Positions 5,329-7,168 of a stretch of 7,168 nt of DNA are shown one piece after another; the first letter of the stretch is position 1, and every line of letters starts with the position of its first letter. Source of the stretch: Pseudomonadota bacterium (GTDB lineage: Bacteria; Pseudomonadota; Gammaproteobacteria; Burkholderiales; Burkholderiaceae_D); contig JAEZVM010000040.1 in the NCBI GenBank assembly GCA_023420795.1, forward strand, positions 1-7,168, in the 5' to 3' direction. Both the position numbers and the translations under genes were made by a program. The notes below the pieces were generated by a model, which was not told the origin of the DNA, ran no database searches, and saw nothing but the letters and a program-made list of their open reading frames with translations.

Positions 5329-6879
5329 ATGAATCTGCACAAAACGCTGGTTACCGTTTCCGGCATGACAATGCTTTCCCGCGTGACGGGGCTATTGCGT
5401 GAACTCCTGATCGCACGTGCTTTCGGCGCTTCAGCCTATACCGACGCGTTCTTCATTGCCTTTCGCATTCCCAATCTGTTAAGAAGACTCTTTGCCGAAG
5501 GAGCGTTCTCCCAGGCCTTCGTGCCGATTCTTGCGGAGTACAAGAACCAAAAGGGTGACACGGCCACCAAGAATCTGGTCGATCATGTCGCGACAGTACT
5601 CATGTGGGCGCTACTGCTGACCTGCATACTCGGCATCGTCGCGGCGCCGGTGGTGGTGTATTTCATTGCGACTGGCCTGAAATCCGAGCCGCAAGCATTC
5701 GCCAGTTCGGTGCTGATGACGCGCATCATGTTTCCGTACATCGCCTTCATGGCGTTTGTCGCCTTGGCGGGCGGCATACTGAACACATGGCGCCAGTTCC
5801 GCGTACCCGCATTTACGCCTGTCCTGCTCAACCTGTCCTTCATCGCGGCCTCGCTTCTGGTTGCGCCTTACATGGAACAACCGGTTTATGCGCTGGCGCT
5901 GGCGGTTGTTGTCGGCGGGATTCTGCAGGTAGCGATACAGATTCCGGTGTTGCGCAAGATCGGCATGCTGCCACGCATCGGCCTGAACCCGCGGCTCGCC
6001 TTGCGCGACCCGGGCGTGCGGCGCGTGCTCAAGCAAATGGGGCCGGCAATTTTTGCCGTTTCGGTTGCGCAGATCAGCCTGATCATCAATACCAACATCG
6101 CATCCCGCCTGGAAAACGGTAGCGTCTCCTGGCTTTCCTATGCGGACCGACTGATGGAGTTCCCCACCGCCCTGCTCGGCGTTGCGCTCGGGACCATTCT
6201 GCTGCCCAGCCTTTCGAAGGCGCATGCGGTTGGCGACCAGACGGAATATTCCTCCTTGCTTGATTGGGGTCTGCGACTGACCTTCCTCATCGCGCTTCCA
6301 TCCGCCGTCGGACTGGCTACTTTGTCCGAACCACTCACCACGACGCTATTCCATTACGGAAAATTCGACGCGCAGGCGGTAGCAATGACAGGGCGAGCTT
6401 TGGTTGCTTATGGCGTGGGGCTGATCGGATTAATCCTGGTAAAAATCTTGGCCCCCGGTTTTTATGCGAAGCAGGATATCAAGACGCCGGTCAAGATTGC
6501 GATTGGCGTCCTAATTGCAACGCAGTTGATGAACGTACTATTTGTGCCATGGATCGCGCATGCCGGACTAGCGTTGTCAATTGGCTTGGGCGCGTGCATC
6601 AATGCGATACTCCTGTACTGGGGCTTGCGCAAGCGCGGCATTTACACGCCGCACAGCGGCTGGGGGCTGTTCCTGCTGAAGCTGCTGGGCGCGCTGATAT
6701 TGCTGACGGCTGTTGCGCTGTGGACTGAAAGCCATTTCAACTGGATCGCCATGCAGACCACTCCGCTGCTGCGTATCGGAGCATTGGCGCTTGTGATGCT
6801 TGCCTGCGGCATAACGTATTTCGGGGCATTGCTGGTAATGGGATTTCGCTTTAGGGATTTCAAACGGGTTTCCGCCTGA
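5329..6879 (+). CDS. murJ: MurJ (MviN), lipid II flippase
   Basis: Inner-membrane transporter of the MOP superfamily that flips the peptidoglycan precursor lipid II to the periplasmic side. The 516 aa fit the family (about 510 aa with 14 transmembrane helices); hydrophobic segments are spread along the whole protein, for example about residues 90-114, 136-150, 163-180 and 186-206. Charged residues essential in E. coli MurJ, as I recall them, are conserved at identical numbering: Arg18 and Arg24 (SRVTGLLRE), Asp39 (YTDAFF) and Arg52 (NLLRRLFAEGAF). Arg274 in SYADRLMEFP corresponds to E. coli Arg270. The start at ATG 5329 matches the family N-terminus and lies 8 nt after a TATAAT, without a ribosome binding site. 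It appears complete and intact. Confidence 0.97.
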   Translation: MNLHKTLVTVSGMTMLSRVTGLLRELLIARAFGASAYTDAFFIAFRIPNLLRRLFAEGAFSQAFVPILAEYKNQKGDTATKNLVDHVATVLMWALLLTCILGIVAAPVVVYFIATGLKSEPQAFASSVLMTRIMFPYIAFMAFVALAGGILNTWRQFRVPAFTPVLLNLSFIAASLLVAPYMEQPVYALALAVVVGGILQVAIQIPVLRKIGMLPRIGLNPRLALRDPGVRRVLKQMGPAIFAVSVAQISLIINTNIASRLENGSVSWLSYADRLMEFPTALLGVALGTILLPSLSKAHAVGDQTEYSSLLDWGLRLTFLIALPSAVGLATLSEPLTTTLFHYGKFDAQAVAMTGRALVAYGVGLIGLILVKILAPGFYAKQDIKTPVKIAIGVLIATQLMNVLFVPWIAHAGLALSIGLGACINAILLYWGLRKRGIYTPHSGWGLFLLKLLGALILLTAVALWTESHFNWIAMQTTPLLRIGALALVMLACGITYFGALLVMGFRFRDFKRVSA

Positions 6880-6907
6880 CCGGCAATTACTATCCGTTTC
6901 CCGTTTG
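6861..6907 (+). repeat. Inverted repeat across the 3' end of murJ
   Basis: CAAACGGG (6861-6868, inside the last murJ codons) and CCCGTTTG (6900-6907) are perfect 8-bp inverted arms with a 31-nt loop; CCGTTT (6894-6899) gives an alternative right arm. The following CCCTTTATTT is only partly T-rich, so this is at best a weak terminator or mRNA 3'-end structure. Confidence 0.3.
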
Positions 6908-6946
6908 CCCTTTATTTGCCCCAGCCATGGTTTATGATGATCATGT

Positions 6947-7168
6947 ATGGTCATCCAAGCCCTCGATTACTTTACATCGCTGGTCCAGCAGGACGATTCC
7001 ATTCCGTTGTTCGAAGCGGCACTGGCGATTGCGCAGGACGTAGAGCCGCAACTGGATCTGGCGGCCACGCAGGCTGAGGTCGATATCCTGGCGGCGCGTT
7101 TGCAGCGCCGGCTTGCACCGGACGCGTCAAGCGTACAGAAGCTGCGCCTGCTGAATCACTTCTTCTAC
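6947..7168 (+). CDS. SirB1-family (transglutaminase-like/TPR) protein, N-terminal part cut by window edge
   Basis: The frame opens at ATG 6947, directly after an in-frame TGA at 6938, and runs to the window end with 74 codons visible. The N-terminus resembles the SirB1 (YchA-like) family: an aromatic/acidic start (LDYFTSLVQQDDSIPLFEAA), an acidic-hydrophobic helical pair (about residues 19-55), and LRLLNHFFY at 66-74, comparable to the conserved LNxxLF segment before the transglutaminase-like core. The core and the TPR part would lie outside the window. Function of the family is not settled. No Shine-Dalgarno is obvious; a TATGAT hexamer (6933-6938) ends 8 nt before the ATG, the same distance as at murJ. 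It lies 67 bp downstream of murJ in the same direction. Confidence 0.72.
   Translation, partial: MVIQALDYFTSLVQQDDSIPLFEAALAIAQDVEPQLDLAATQAEVDILAARLQRRLAPDASSVQKLRLLNHFFY

Noticed and set aside
5604..6225. Two long frames (plus 5604-6122, minus 5611-6225) inside murJ
   Set aside because: Both are Arg/His/Ala-rich shadows of murJ, which is intact over 516 aa.
1..7168. Search for a new mobile, defence or biosynthetic system
   Set aside because: All clear genes belong to known core families. I saw no direct-repeat arrays, insertion sequences, integrase, toxin-antitoxin pair or composition break. The unexplained signals are confined to intergenic regulation.

Overview
The window reads as ordinary core chromosome of a betaproteobacterium, most likely order Burkholderiales and perhaps an Oxalobacteraceae relative. 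I infer this from protein sequence character, moderate GC content and the gene neighbourhood; no rRNA or other decisive marker is present, so the family is a guess. I see no mobile element, CRISPR array, tRNA, rRNA or phage gene, and no convincing new multi-gene system. What is new to look at is regulatory: palindromes and promoter arrangements between the genes.

Layout, left to right. Positions 1-1261 carry clpS and the first 318 codons of clpA on the minus strand, joined by an ATGA stop/start overlap: the N-degron adaptor and the unfoldase of the ClpAP protease. A 339-bp divergent spacer with several inverted repeats leads to a 67-aa cold-shock protein gene (plus strand, 1601-1804) with a strong terminator. 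A 233-bp stretch without a convincing gene separates that terminator from a bidirectional terminator shared with icd, the isocitrate dehydrogenase gene (minus strand, 2139-3392). A 325-bp AT-rich divergent spacer holds a 14-bp perfect palindrome plus extra half-sites. Next on the plus strand come an RluE-type 23S rRNA pseudouridine synthase (3718-4296) and an exported DUF192 protein (4365-4814), which ends in a terminator placed between it and convergent rpsT (ribosomal protein S20, minus strand, 4950-5213). rpsT and murJ (lipid II flippase, plus strand, 5329-6879) diverge from back-to-back, interlocked promoters. The last 222 bp begin a SirB1-family gene that runs off the right edge.

The genes are housekeeping ones: regulated proteolysis, RNA chaperoning, the TCA cycle, ribosome modification and structure, and cell wall precursor export. 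Apart from clpS-clpA, and perhaps rluE with the DUF192 gene, they look like separate transcription units. At murJ, and less securely at sirB1 and clpS, a -10-like hexamer lies only 6-8 nt before the start codon, which suggests leaderless or nearly leaderless mRNAs.
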